In this document: piece by piece, positions 21,201 through 33,870 of the stretch
How positions within the stretch are numbered: the stretch's first letter is position 1
Layout: every line of letters begins with the position of its first letter
Source: Tipula vernalis
Taxonomy: Eukaryota > Arthropoda > Insecta > Diptera > Tipulidae
Assembly (NCBI GenBank): GCA_958295665.1
Contig: OY282558.1
Span: forward strand, 333,099,106 to 333,163,105
Direction of reading: 5' to 3'
DNA: 64,000 nt
Notes under the pieces: model-generated
What the model saw: only the letters and a program-made list of their open reading frames with translations
What the model was told of the DNA's origin: nothing
Database searches by the model: none
Program-made: the position numbers and the translations under genes

Positions 21201-22730
21201 ATCTCTTGTACACACCCTTCAATTTTATTTGTAAATAAAATATGTACCATCATGCTGAAATTTCTCGGGATGAATTATATTTTATTCCGCCTATAAAACA
21301 ATAAAAAGTTTACGAAGAAATAGTTTTTCACCCAAACGCACATAAAGAAGCAAGAAAAATAATTTGTATTTCTACAAAATTACGTAAAAAAATAGTTTCC
21401 AAATTTATGGTGTCAAAATATCTAATAACTAATTTATTCAAAAAAAAAACAATGTTTCCTTGCATAAATCAACACTCCTAAAATAGTATATACATACATA
21501 TCTGAATTCGATCTGAATTTTGGGCATAAATAACAAAATTATTTATTATTATTATTTATTTTGGGTACCCATTATGCTCAAGTCAACATTAATATTGGAT
21601 GTGAATTGTTGTAAATAGAAATATGAAAATCCAATTCATTTATATTGTAAAATTTCGTCCAAAAAACTTTTGTTCTTACTTTTCAAAAGACGCTTACACA
21701 TAAACCGGTTCCCAGCAGTTTACTGGTTCAAATATTTTTCCACATTTTTGGAAAATAATTTCAGTTCCTGTTGTTGTTTACACGTGTTCCAAAATTAAAA
21801 TTGAAATTTATTTGTAACTTTTTGAAAGGAAAGTGTGAAAGTTTATTTTATATATTTCCAACATTTCTTGCTTTTAACTTAATTTTTTTTATTCTGGATT
21901 TTTGAAGCGAAATATTAATATCTGTAATAATAATAATAAAAAAAATGTAGGTATGTGTGTTTATGCAGAGAGTGGAAAAAAAAAGTTTTAAATTGGGGTA
22001 AAAATTTGGTATAATAAAAATACTTTTTATTTATTTTATAATATTTTCCTTCGTACAACATTAACAGGAAAAACGTAAAAAAGTAGCAGCAGCAGCAGCA
22101 TAAATGAGGCAATGAAGTTGAAGTAATGAAGTTCTCTCTACTTTTCATTATTTATTATGTGTATGTAGTTTTTATTTTTTTATAATTTTATCAACAATGT
22201 GTAATCGTTTTTTTTTTCTCTGGCAAATAAGTTTTCCCGGAACCTATTTAATATTGTAACGATTTATGTAATATGCTCGAAGTACTCAACATTAGATACA
22301 TTAATATACGTATGTATGTAAAAAAAAAAATGTTATTTATGCACAGTTGGCGTCAAATATATCCAAAAAAATGTCTTTGCAACAAAAACAAAAAAGTTAA
22401 TTTCGGTTCACATTTTATTAACATCATCATCAGACTTTTTTGTTAGAAAGCAAGCAAAATTGAGTGAAAGAAAGTTGAATATCATTCAATTTTTTATTTT
22501 ACACAAAAGGTTTAATAAACTCCCAAGACAAATTATATGAAATAAAATTCAAAATAAATTTTAATTTGATTGGGTTGTTGAAATGCTTCGTCATCTTTAA
22601 CAAAAACAATTAATTTGGTTTTTTCACACTGTATATTATAAGCTTATAGTGTTTCAGTGAGAGTGTTAAATTGTAATGTGTTTTAAAGGAGATAGACTTT
22701 GTAAAATATCGATATAGTTTAACATCTTAC
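21201..22730. other. AT-rich, no gene seen; short (AGC)n
   Basis: Only simple-sequence features are visible: an (AGC)5 run at about 22084-22100 and several A and T runs. Open frames here are composition artefacts. Confidence 0.5.
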
Positions 22731-22789
22731 CTCCATGCTTATACATTCTTTACAGTCGCTGAAGTAATTTGTATGTGAAATCCACGTAC
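22731..22789 (-). CDS. Putative host-gene micro-exon (59 bp)
   Basis: On the minus strand TTAATTTCAG precedes the segment and GTAAGATG follows it, giving strong acceptor and donor sites exactly 59 bp apart. Only one frame is open, and it reads TWISHTNYFSDCKECISME after two bases completing an upstream codon. The other two frames contain stops. Tryptophan, tyrosine and a C-x2-C pair are unlike the lysine/asparagine/isoleucine-rich noise around it, and local GC is higher than the flanks. No neighbouring transposon explains it. I do not recognise the protein family. If real, large parts of this window are intronic to a minus-strand gene. Confidence 0.45.
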
Positions 22790-23396
22790 CTGAAATTAAA
22801 AATATTTAATCAGTATTAGAGTTGGTTGTATATTTATTCTTAAAGATTGCAATAAATCTAGTTTAAAATACTGATTTTACGAGATGTCCATCATTATCAC
22901 CATACAAAAAATTAATGCAGAATTTTAAATCACCTAATGTAATTTATAGCTAACAGTGGTGCGGTGAATGGTGTATGTTAAAATTCATCAATCAAAGTGG
23001 TGAGATATAAATCACTCAAAAATTTCATATATCAAAGTGTCAAGATTCTAAAATTAACATCATTCAAGCGAAGATTTATTTCATTTATACTCGGGTAACA
23101 AACAAAAAAAAATTATCAAATGTTTTAGAAATTTCTATCTTTAAAAAGTGAGAATGTATGAACAAAAAATCATCTTGAAGATATCTAACGTTTTAGATCC
23201 ATCTTGAAAATTTTCCTTTTTTTTTTTTTTTTTGGTTTGGTTCTATTTAGGACTGAAAAATATAAGGCTACATGTGTTTAAGGTTTATTTTTTGCCACGA
23301 AATCTTTTTATGTCTATCTATTTATTTTGGCCTTCGTATCAACTTGTCCCATTTTTTTTATCTTCTTATCAGTTCTGGGTAAATTAAAAGATGTGA

Positions 23397-23398
<2 letters not shown>
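22790..23398. other. No feature recognised
   Basis: AT-rich DNA with a T run at about 23218-23235. A polypyrimidine stretch just upstream of the putative exon (in its own direction) is compatible with an intron. Confidence 0.4.

Positions 23399-23469
<71 letters not shown>
23399..23469. repeat. (TA)n microsatellite
   Basis: About 35 perfect AT dinucleotides. Confidence 0.95.
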
Positions 23470-23472
<3 letters not shown>

Positions 23473-24005
23473 AAATGCTCTTTAGAGAAAGATACAAGCG
23501 TTGGTTTTTAATAGCCTTATACGCAATTAAAATTATCATTCATCTGGAACGAATACAAAAAGAAACAAACCAATTTTGTCGCATCTTTGTATTACAAAAT
23601 ATTGAGGCCTCATCGTCTTTGCTTAGTTAGCCATTATTAACTGGCGGTAAACTAAATCGAAATAATCAAAGATAAGTGGAATTTTCATGTCATAAATTAA
23701 AAATTTGACAAATCTGGATAAACAGGTAGTTTTATGTTATGGGTACTTGACGTTTTCATTTTTTCTTCATTGGCCAGATAGAATAACATGGATTTGAATG
23801 AACAATAAAGCAATAATAGAAGATGGGTTACACAACTAAATTTAAATTTTAATTATTGACTATGTATCAAAATGAAATACTTGAAAGTATAGTTCTCGAT
23901 TATAAGAAAAAAACCGAATTGGAGCAACAAAACACAAAAATTTTGATTTGGTTGATTTTTGTTTGGTTCCAAATACTTTGACGATGATTTTTTTGTCGAA
24001 ACCTG

Positions 24006-24320
24006 GGCCCTATTGCACGAACTACTTATCACTTATTACTTATCAACTTATCATAATTTTTGATAACTGTTGTACCAAATTGAAATTTGAGAAGTATTTA
24101 ATTGAGTTATAATAAGTGATAAGCACTCACTTATCAAAATTAAGTTGCACCAATTTGCGAAATGATAAATGATAGGTAATATTTTGATAAGCGATAAGTT
24201 CGAGGTTTTTGATAATTTTTTCATAGTTCTGTTGCACCAAAAGTTTTAACTTATCAATAATCGACTACTTTAATGATAACTTATCAAAAATATCAATAAG
24301 AAAAATTTCACTACTCAAAA
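24006..24320. mobile_element. MITE-like fragment rich in CTTATCA / TGATAAG
   Basis: It begins GGGCCCTATTGCACGAACTA and continues with many direct and inverted copies of ACTTATCA, plus three TTGCACCA motifs. The start looks like a TIR but no matching inverted end is present, so the copy seems truncated. Confidence 0.4.
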
Positions 24321-24460
24321 AAATTGCTCAAAAATGCATTGCAATCCTATTGATGGTCTACTGTCTAAATGATAAATATTATTAATAGTAGGATTATCAT
24401 TAAACTAATCAATTACACTATAAAATATACAATATTTAATTATTTCATATGAAAATACAT

Positions 24461-24820
24461 TCTATCAAATGGAAAGCCAATAACCATCCATATGAAAAAT
24501 ATATTCTATCTATGTGAAAATTGTACTAAAAAAATTCTATCTATGCGAGAAAACATTCTATCTCAATGAGGAAACAATCTATTTGTAAGAAAAACATTCT
24601 ATCTATTGGAAGAACCATTTTATCTATGTGAAGCAACATTCTATCTGTGCGAAAAACATTCTGTCTATATGAGAAAACTTTCTATTCGTGTGAAGAAAGC
24701 TTCCACCTATTGGACGAGCAATCTATCTATGTGAAGCAACATTCTCTCTGGATGTTAAATATTCTATCTGTGTGACGCAACATTCTATTTATGCGAAGAA
24801 GTATTCTATCTATATGATTG
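24461..24820. repeat. Degenerate minisatellite, ~28-bp units
   Basis: About twelve imperfect units of the type ACATTCTATCTATGTGAAGA follow one another with variable spacers. Confidence 0.65.
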
Positions 24821-25364
24821 ATGTAACAAAATGTGTTCCTGATAATTTATAAAAGTTTGTCCATATGATATTATATGATGAACGAAATTTAATAGAAAAT
24901 TCTATTGTATTATCAGAATTTGCGATCGGTTGATTATTAATAGTACTTTTTTTACTGTGATTGTATTTTTTTCAATGAGAATGCATTTTTCTCTCAGTGA
25001 AGGATATAAAAATGTTACGGCGACATTCGGCCGCAAATGGTTAAATAACTTATTGCAAATGTACAATAAACTATTTAAAAAATCAAAAAAGCCTACAGCC
25101 ATTACGTGCGGCAGAAATGAGCGTGAGACTTAAATTTGTATAGTTTTCAAAGGATCATGCAATAAGAGTTGACAAACTAAGATTAAATTTAATACTTTTA
25201 AAGTAAATACAAAAATGATTTTTTGTATTCTGGTAATTCAAAAATGAAACAATTGGTAGGTATTAGCTAGTTATAATTTATTTATTTATTTATTTATTAC
25301 CAACTTATATATAACTGGTTACATCACTTAATAAAAAATTTAATAAAATTATATAATGTAAAGA

Positions 25365-28265
25365 TTACCAATAAATCAAAAGAAGCTTCGACATCAATTC
25401 CTTAAATGCATTTCTAGACAGATTAAAGTCAAAAGCCGGCCGTACTTTATTAAAGGAAGCAGAAGAATGATAAACCGGCTCACATTTACCGTAGTTTTGC
25501 CTACAAAACGGCAACTTAATTTGGAAATCTTTATCGCGCAGCACACGTAATGGAGTATATATATCAAGCAAACTCAAAATTTCCGAACAATCGATTTTAG
25601 ACACCAATAAATCTCGAACAAACATTGCGCTAATTTCAATTCTACGAATAAATAGCGGCTCCATATTTATTAATTTACATCTACCTCGATACGCTGGGAG
25701 TATGAAAGCAGGTACATTCGCATCTCTAGGCAACCTTCGTAGTGCGTACATTAAGAATCGCTCCTGAACCCTTTCTATGCGATCTGAATAGTTAATATAA
25801 AACGGATTCCATATTACAACACCATATTCCAACAATAAACGAACAAAAGAGACATATAAAGTTTTAATCACGTAAAGATCATGAAAATCCTTAGCAAACC
25901 TTTTAACAAATCCAAGCATAGAATTCGCTTTAGAAATGCAACCTTCAACATGTTTATGGAACGATAAATTCGAAGTAAAGGTTATACCTAAATCTTTAAA
26001 AGTATCAACAGTTTCAATACTACAACCATCAAAGAAGTAATCGTAACTAGTGGGTAAGACTACGCGGGTGAAACACATTGTTTTGCATTTGGAGATGTTT
26101 AGAGTCAAATTATGCGATGTACACCAAGCCTTGAAGTTTGTCAGGTCAGACTGAAAGTCAAGTGCATCATTGGCGCAAGAAATAGTTTTGAAGATTTTTA
26201 TATCGTCCGCATAAATGAGAATGTCGGAATGACTTAGACAGTTGACCACATCGTTTACGAAAAGAATGAAGGGCATGGGACCCAAATGGCTGCCTTGAGG
26301 AACTCCTGAAGAAACATCAATCACTCTTGAAGTGAAGCTGCCAATTTTCACAAATTGAGTTCTGGATTTTAGATATGATCTAATCCAATCAACTGGCAAG
26401 TAGTTACAATTCAATGAAATAAGTTTCCGCAACAGCAAGTCATGATCGATCTTGTCAAAAGCCTTACAAAAATCAGTGTAAACGACCTGCACAATATTAC
26501 CATTTAATAGAGCACTTGAAATACAATTAGTAAACAAAACTAAATTAGTAATAGTTGACCTACCAGGGAAAAATCCATGCTGTTTGGAAGAAATGAAAGT
26601 CTTAACATGAAAGAATAATTGATCTTTAACTAGTTTCTCAAAAAGCTTTGGTAAAACTGAAAGAATACAAATACCTCTATAATTCTCGACATCGCTTCGA
26701 GATCCGGATTTGAAAATCGGCTTAATAAGTGAGCGTTTCCATGCAATAGGAAAGCAACCCTCAGCGAGACTTTTATTAAATAGTACGGAGATATGGGAAG
26801 AAATTACCTTACCGGTTAATTTTAGAAAAATGGGTGGAATAGAATCGAAACCGGCACTTTGGTTAATATCAATATTAGACAATTCGGATAAAATAGTATC
26901 CACTTCCAGACGAAACATTGAAAACTTAGAATTACTTGCAACATTACTGAAATTACCAAGATTTGATTTCGAACTATATACACTCTGAAAGAAATCAGCA
27001 AATAAATTACAAGTATCCTGTATGTTATCACAGGAACGGTCGTTCAAATACATCGTAGAAGGGTAACCATTAGACTTTCTTTTGTAGTTAACAAAATGCC
27101 AAAAATTATTTGGCTTCGATTTAATTAATGATTCAATTTCCAGAATATAACAGCTGTAAAGAAATCGGTTTAGATATATATACTTCTTACGTAATACATC
27201 AAACGAGTTGTAATTAACAACATTAGGATGCAATTTATATTTCTTGTGAGCCTTGTCCTTTCTATTTTTTAGATTTATCAACTCATTATTATACCACGGT
27301 TCCTTCTTAACGTTAAAAGCTTACAGTCTAGGGATAAATTTCTCAATACCTAGATTAATAATTCTATAAAATTCGATTAACATGTCATCAATACTATTAC
27401 AAGCATAAAAAAACGACCAATCATACGTATCCAGAAATGCATTTAAAGAATTGTAATCGCCCTTTATAAAGTTGTAAGTCCATGAATTAACATTTTCTTC
27501 GACTAACTCGCAACATTCAAACATAACTGAAATATTCAGTGGAGAGTGGAAAATACTAGACGATCCAGCCAAATCCTCACACGTCGATACGGTCACCTCA
27601 TGATCAAATGGTACAAAAGCCAGATCCAACACATTACCACTATTATTCGTAACACTGTTACATTGCTTTAACCCCAACGAAAATATTTCCGATATGAAGT
27701 TATCTATTTCATCGTTCATGTTAATAGGAGTCAAATTGTGATCAACATACTCCCACACAATATCCGGAACGTTAAAATCTCCAAAAATAAATAGACGATC
27801 CTCCGGCTCAAGAAGTGGAGCAATATTTGATTTGACAGTGTCCACAAACCTTTGATAAACTTTCATACTCGAATGACAGGGTATATATGTAACACAGATG
27901 ATCAGCGAATATGAATGGAATTGTATACGTACAGCAACAATTTCGGCAACGCAATTAGCCAACGTTATCAGACTGGATGAACATTTGTTAGAGACTGCGA
28001 CTACAATACCGCCACCCTTTTCGTAAGTGTCCCTTTGCAGATGCCTGTCCCTCCGGAAAACAGCATAAGATGACGGAAAATACTCCTCAGTTTTAAAGTG
28101 GATTGTTAACCACGTTTCAACAATGCAAATAACATCAAAGTCTTCCTCTAAAATTGACAAATACAGAGATTTTGATTTGGCTCTGATACTATTCGAATTA
28201 TGGTAGTAGATATTTAAGAATGACCGCGGCTGGGGAACTGCTTCACTGCTACGAAGCGTAAACAA
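25365..28265 (-). pseudogene. LINE ORF2: endonuclease-reverse transcriptase with one in-frame stop
   Basis: This is the LINE polyprotein that nicks target DNA and copies the RNA there. Codons 1-314 (28265-27321) form the APE-type endonuclease, with glutamate in VETWL (residue 50) and GDFN (residues 162-165). A single TAA at 27318-27320 follows, after which the same frame stays open to 25365. The second part carries the reverse transcriptase. In numbering from the methionine at 27281, motif A is YTDFCKAFDKIDHD (268-281), motif B is GVPQGSHLGP, and the catalytic YADD is at 357-360. There is no RNase H domain. The sequence is otherwise intact over 967 codons, so the stop is the only visible lesion and the copy is fairly young. 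Confidence 0.9.
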
Positions 28266-28288
28266 TGGTGTCTTCAGTAACGGGGAAG

Positions 28289-29020
28289 TTACTTTAGATG
28301 TTGAAACACGGTCCCTGTCCGGTTTTTTGCTATGCGTGGATAATTAGTAAATGGCCGGATTATTACACCAGGAGGCCAAGCATTGGAGTTATTTAGCAGG
28401 TCGAAATGGGCCTCCTTCAACCCAATTTTAAAGGAAACGAACGTGAGTGAACTGTCCAATATGCGGTCTTTGGAGAGTAACAGTTTACAATTAATTTCCT
28501 CAAGTGAGCAATTTTTCAGTTTTTCACAGATGTAGTTAACAATCAGATCAGATGAGACGGATGGATCAATACGACTGATATATAAATATTTCTTATCAGG
28601 TATAGAAACAGTTTTAATCGAATTGACAGGTGTGCCTGTCCCTACGACAACTTGCGCTAACCTCGGTAATTCGCAATTAACGGAGTTGGAGCCAGACTCT
28701 ACAACTTTTGACAAAAATGGTTTAGTGGCGTTATCGTCACCCAACTTATTTATCAAGGTATTGATCAATTTGCGGTTTTCAGCAACCTCCGTTTCAATCT
28801 TCTTAAAATCTAAATTTTCAGCGGCTTTGTCAACAATGACGTCAATTTTCTTCAGAATCCTGGACATGTTGTCATTCGCGATCAGTGGTTTGCAGCAATC
28901 GCCAAGATAGCATATATTGCCATATTTTTTAATTGAATTGATCGCAGCACGGTCAATTCCATTGCAGTCATAGCAAAATTGGTTCTCGCAGAGACTACAT
29001 TTAACGATGTCAGTATACGT
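28289..29020 (-). pseudogene. LINE ORF1 (PHD-like finger plus C-terminal RNA-binding-like domain)
   Basis: The frame is open from about 29045 to 28289. It starts with a cysteine-rich finger (DIVKCSLCENQFCYDC, then GDCCKPL) typical of PHD-type ORF1 proteins of insect LINEs. A predicted coiled coil follows (LDFKKIETEVAENRKLI). The C-terminal part contains KYLYISRIDPSVSSDLIVNY and ends near WPPGVIIRPF, a block seen in ORF1 of this LINE group. ORF1 proteins bind element RNA and form the ribonucleoprotein. An internal methionine at 28867 could serve as a start but would drop the finger. I see no ATG before an upstream stop, so the true 5' end is probably lost. Confidence 0.7.
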
Positions 29021-29831
29021 TATAAAATGGGTTACGGAAATTGTACTCTACAATAGTTCCAAAAGACGTAAGAAAACTACAACTTTAGGTAATTTTTTAA
29101 GTGTTGTAAATTTCTCTTCAAGAAAATGTTTGTACTGCTTCTATTCCATTTACGCATCCAATCTTTTTTTGCATTTCATGTTTATCGTGTTTCTATAGCT
29201 AGATTTTGTATCCAGTTGTGACTTGTATACTCCTGTTTTGCCAAGATCATATAGTGAGGACAGTCAAATTGAGAGAAATAACTCTGTCCTTGAAAGGTAT
29301 TACTCTATAAGGATCAATTGAACTTTTCTTCAAATCTTGCTGCGGAAAAGCTACACATTTTACTGTATATTCCGTCGAACCATTGGCGATAAATGATAGA
29401 AACTATAATTGTACAGGTTAAAATGTTTCTCTTCCGTCATGCGTAGAAGCTAGATACTTTGGAGTATATTTACAGGGTGAATCATAAATTCTCACATAAT
29501 GTTTTATATGAACATTTAATGGTTTTCGTGTTGGTTGTAACGAGCACTTGTCATCCCCGTTACAAATTTACCCCATTCCAATGACAATATCCGGGTGCAG
29601 TTACCATTCTAATTACGCTAGTTTGTATTGTATCAAACTTGTTTGTGCAAGTGAAACTATGCCCATAAACAATTTACACAAAGAACAAATGAATTAGTGT
29701 AAAATCTTATTAATCCTAGAGGCGCGTGCCCAAACGACTCATATTTTCATTTACGCTTATTTACAAATTTGTTCCTACTCAAGTTTCAGTAAAAAAACGT
29801 AAAAACCTTTTTTCTTTCTTGTCGCATATAT
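29021..29831. other. No feature recognised
   Basis: Unassigned sequence between the LINE and the next piggyBac. It contains CAGGGTGAATCATAAATTCT near 29473, a composition often seen at insect transposon ends, without a partner. Confidence 0.4.
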
Positions 29832-29835
29832 TTAA

Positions 29836-31855
29836 CCTTCACTCTGTGTATAACTTAATATAACGTTGTCTGTGTATTATGTTTTAACCATTTGCGTCAT
29901 CTGAAATACCACTTAATCTTCAACCGAAATCATTTCTTATTCTCTGATGCATTCTATGCATAGGACTTTGATGTAGTTTTGACAAGATGGCTAATTACAA
30001 AAATGACATCTTGGTCACTTGCTAACGGTCTTAGCGGTCACTTCTTTGCCTGTTGATTCTCGTCTTATTGGTAGCTCTTTATAACCTATTAGGTCGATTG
30101 CTGTCCTTACATATTTTTTTAACTTTCGAGTGTTGTCGAGCAGCTCCAGCACGTTGGCCTACACCAGTTGCATAATCAATCAGAAACGATTTTCTTTAGG
30201 ATGCTTTCCGAGTTTCATAGAACTGTGAGCTGGCATTTTTATACGAAACATAGGCTGTAAAACTAGCGAGCATCGTAAAGTTCTCTTCCTTGTACATGTA
30301 GAGGTTCTCACTAGTGTATCGAAGGTGTCTACCCTCCACCCTCTCTTTCACGGTCTACTCCGTTATTGTTGTTTAAAGTTGATAATAGCAAAACGGTTTT
30401 ATTTGGTTTAAGAATCAAACTCACGAAATTTTGAAGATTTTAGTTCTCTAGTAAACTCTTTGGGAAGATCGGATTTGTTTTTGTCTAGTTGTTCAAATTA
30501 GTTTATCTGCAAAAGTTGCTCGGCTAAAGTACAACTAGTGAAAATGTTGTTCTGCCTTCAATGGTTAAGAGTTCTTTGCGTCGCATAGCCAGAGTATTTT
30601 AATTCCATATTTCCCTGGTTTCGATGGTGTGAACTGTCGGAAAGAACATCTCTCTCGAGTTAGAACCAATTGTTAGTTAAATTTGATGATGTTTTATAAG
30701 GTTTTTTCATACATCTCGCAATGCTGTCAGTTTAGCGGTTTATAGCCACTTCTGTCGGATATCATTGCTCGATAAAATGAACGTTTGTAAAGGCGGTATT
30801 ATTCATCCAATCGCTTCTCCCAGTTCCTATGAGCGCCAGCGTAAGTTAAAATGCCGATCAGAGCAAACATTTCCACCGAATTAGTATCATAAAAAACATG
30901 GTGTTTTTCTGTTGTTTTAGTATTCATTGTTTTATTCATTCATCTTTTCTATTGGTCTCAGCCACGATAATATTCACCATGTTTCTGGGATGATTTTTTG
31001 GAAAGCTAGTAATTGAGTGGTTAGATTTTTTGCTGTTTGTACCTTCAAGCCTTCTCTTTCTCGCAGTAGTACAAAGTCGCGTGTTCTGATCATAACTGGA
31101 AGATTTTCGCTCCACTTTCGGATACATTTTTTATTTTTGGCATCATGCCACACACTATTATCTGCTTCTTCATCTTCAACAGTGCCAGTTTGAACATATT
31201 CTTGCACATTACCTCCATCGTCAGCACCAAGTTCAACATTTTTATCATGATCAAAATTTATCGGCTCAACATGCTCATCCTCATCGCAATCACAATCAAA
31301 AAAATCCATTTCACTATTGTCGTTTGCTATTTCGTCTTCATTTGACGCCTAAGGAATAGTTCTTTATCGAAAAGTTTACGGCGCTTTTGTATTTTCTGAG
31401 CCATAATACCTATATAAACAACCAGGACTAACTATTTTTACTGGTAAGCCCTTTAAATTAAAAAAAAACAAACTAAACAAGAAATATCGTTCAATGACAG
31501 TTCGGAGCAATTTCTCTCTCAGTGTCACTTACTAATTAGCAGAAAAATTGCACAAAACATCACAGACATATATGTACAATAAATTCATAAAGATAAAAAA
31601 TATTTTTTTTGATTTATCTAGAGATAGATAGATAACTTGAGGTCATTTTGACCCCAGTATACAGAAATGCGCTTGGTTTATTTCAGACTATCGTAATTAC
31701 CAAATTTATAGATAATGGGCCCGCTTTTCATTGTATTGCGTATATAAGATATTAGTTGAGGCTATCTTGTACATCATGGTCCACTTAAGAAACGTTTTTT
31801 TTTTTTATTTTAGAATCGGCTGGGGTCAATTTCACTCCAATACACAGAGAGAAGG
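29836..31855 (-). mobile_element. Complete but decayed piggyBac element (2,020 bp)
   Basis: The left end CCTTCACTCTGTGTAT at 29836 is inverted on the right as ATACACAGAGAGAAGG ending at 31855. TTAA is found on both sides (29832-29835 and 31856-31859). Length and content match a full piggyBac unit with the transposase on the minus strand. Confidence 0.85.
29900..31345 (-). pseudogene. piggyBac transposase pseudogene
   Basis: The minus strand begins with an acidic N-terminus at 31309 (MDFFDCDCDEDEHVEP). It leads into the conserved block with LAETNRKDE (about 30945-30990), then TNSVEMFALIGILTYAGA (about 30830-30890). Next are FTPSKPGKYGIKILWLCDA (about 30600-30660) and KTVLLLSTLNNNNGVD (about 30350-30400). 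These are successive landmarks of piggyBac transposases. Numerous stops and frame changes separate them. The last catalytic block and the C-terminal cysteine domain are not clearly readable in 29900-30200. It is a different lineage from the intact-looking copy at 1-1131. Confidence 0.8.
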
Positions 31856-31859
31856 TTAA

Positions 31860-33289
31860 ATAAGTGTGTGTTCGACTGAGGTCAACCACATACAAAAAAA
31901 CGTGCCGCATATTTGCAATTTATGCATATAAGCCAATAATCAATGAAGTATTGGAAGGGGTAAGAATTAGTTTTTCGGTTGGTTGATCGATGTAGAAAAT
32001 AATTTTTCTTTTTGGGCAGAAAAATTGTATAAAAACCTCGCCAATATTTTATTGGAGGAATTCAGTTTTTGGTGTTTACACAGAAAGAGTCAAGTACTTT
32101 ATTCGCGTGGGGGATAGTTGATTTGGTTTAATTACAATTAAAGAAATACATACTATATATAACCCAATTGCAATATAAATTAAACTAAATTTTTTTTTTG
32201 TTTTGAGAAAATTAGTGATAGGGGTCAAATTAGGTAAGTATCTAAAAAAAATAAAAAAATATAAAAAAAAACAAATGATTACTAACTAAAGGGCACCGGT
32301 TGTTGGGTGTCGGTGGACTATTCCTTATGGAGCGGGAGATGACAAGTGCTTTGTGCTGAACTCCCTCTGTTCACAACATCCAACAACCTAATTATTACTA
32401 ACAGTTTGTTGGGGGCCTATGGCCAACTTAAGATAAATGGTTCAGGTCTAAACTGAATCGAGTCAATAATAGTTACAACATGTTGGGGAATTCCACGTTA
32501 AATGAAACCCAAACAATATTTACAGAAACAGTTTTAAACTCTAAAAGCCTACCTTTTTTCCGCCCCTTAACATTTTAAATCATTTCTCAATAGAAATGAT
32601 GCAAAATAAAATTTATTTGGAGGGATGACCGACCAATCTTCACAGATTTACCAAATTACGATTTTTTCAGTATTTTAAATAATCAAAGTGAAATGAAAAT
32701 TTAGGTGGCTTTTAAAATTCCAGTGGCAATACTTTAATTTAATATTTCTATTTATTAACTTCTTTTAATGATTGTTATTTAGTTGTTAAAAATGAAGAAA
32801 AATGTTAAACCAAAAATGTACCTAAAATTAACTAGTTTGTACTTAAAAACCTTGAAGTATATAATGTATGTGAAGTTTAATGATTGGTTTTTATAGAAAA
32901 TTACTACGTGTAACTGATCTGTAAATTACGTTTAGTTAACGTGTAATATGCGTGTAACAGACGAGTAACTAACTTATTTTTCTCCCGATGCCCGACTAAA
33001 CAAAATTTTAGCAAAGTACCCTAACATTTTTCAGTCATTGATTTATTCATAAGCACATATCCTACTTAATAGTTAAGTACTAACTTCATTTTTATTTTAA
33101 ATGATGTCGCAGAAAACTGACGAAGTATATGTGGATGTCAAATTATTAAGATTGTATGGTCCCGATGTACAAAATAAACTGCCATTTGTTTTGACAGATT
33201 GATTATTATATCTTCATAACGGTAAATATAAAATCTTTCTGCAAAAGGGACTAAACCTTATTGGGACAATACTTTGTAATAAATGTTTT
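31860..33289. other. Unassigned AT-rich DNA
   Basis: No gene is recognised. 32292-32395 is less AT-rich and bounded by GGTTGTTGG and CCAACAACC, which could be a small stem-loop or part of a long terminal repeat. Confidence 0.4.
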
Positions 33290-33870
33290 AAAGGTTAGCA
33301 TTAATGAGGACGTCTATTCTTTTGGGTATACTTTTGAAAATTTTCTATATTTCGGATACCTTAATGTTGTACCATAAACTTTGAGTCCTTTCCCACAATT
33401 CTTCAAAATATTTGGGTTCTTTCACCAAAAGGCTTAACTTTTTTGTAACAATTCTTTAAACTTCTTTAATTACGTTTAGGTCTGGCGATTGTAGGGACCA
33501 GTCCAGTACAATTATATCATTATTCTCGAACCAGATCATAGCAATCGTACGTTTGCTTAGGTTCATTTTCCTGTTGGAATATAATTTCCCCATTTGTTGC
33601 CCTCAAATAGCGCCAAACTGTCCAAAAACTGGGGTTGTAAATATTTACGTAGCCTTCCGAATCCAGACCAGTTGATATTAAGTGTAATTTAACTAGTTTA
33701 TAACGCTTATTGTTTTTTGTAAACACCTACTGTCCACTTTTTATTTGTCATCCTCCGCATCCAGTGCCTACCTCTGACCCGTATTTTCTTAATCAGGTAA
33801 ATATGACTTCAGTACTCGATTGACACTTAAACGACCAGCACCAACTTTCTTCAAAAAATTATACGGCAAG
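33290..33870 (-). pseudogene. Tc1-like transposase remnant
   Basis: On the minus strand, VGAGRLSVNRVLKSYLPD (about 33790-33850) belongs to the DNA-binding half. Then IIFQQENEPKQT (about 33555-33590) is the second catalytic block, with the aspartate of the usual QDNDPKH replaced by glutamate. VLDWSLQSPDLNVIKEV (about 33460-33515) is the third, with its aspartate kept but a valine in the usual proline position. The C-terminal helix block (about 33290-33420) ends IPKRIDVLI. Stops interrupt each part, and the first catalytic block is missing or unreadable. It directly abuts the gypsy remnant. Confidence 0.72.

Larger units (their letters stand above)
25275..29020 (-). mobile_element. Non-LTR retrotransposon (Jockey/CR1 group)
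   Basis: The minus-strand order is ORF1 with PHD-like finger, ORF2 with endonuclease and reverse transcriptase, then a 3' tail of TAAA repeats at about 25275-25300. ORF1 and ORF2 are 23 bp apart. The 5' end is uncertain, since the ORF1 frame runs into a stop before any ATG near 29045. Confidence 0.9.

Noticed and set aside
25262..29202. TAGCTAG on both sides of the LINE as a target duplication
   Set aside because: Seven bases in AT-rich DNA can match by chance, and the LINE 5' end is not fixed independently.
32285..32400. GC-richer stretch bounded by GGTTGTTGG and CCAACAACC as a long terminal repeat or RNA gene
   Set aside because: There is no partner repeat, no tRNA-like boxes and only nine paired bases.
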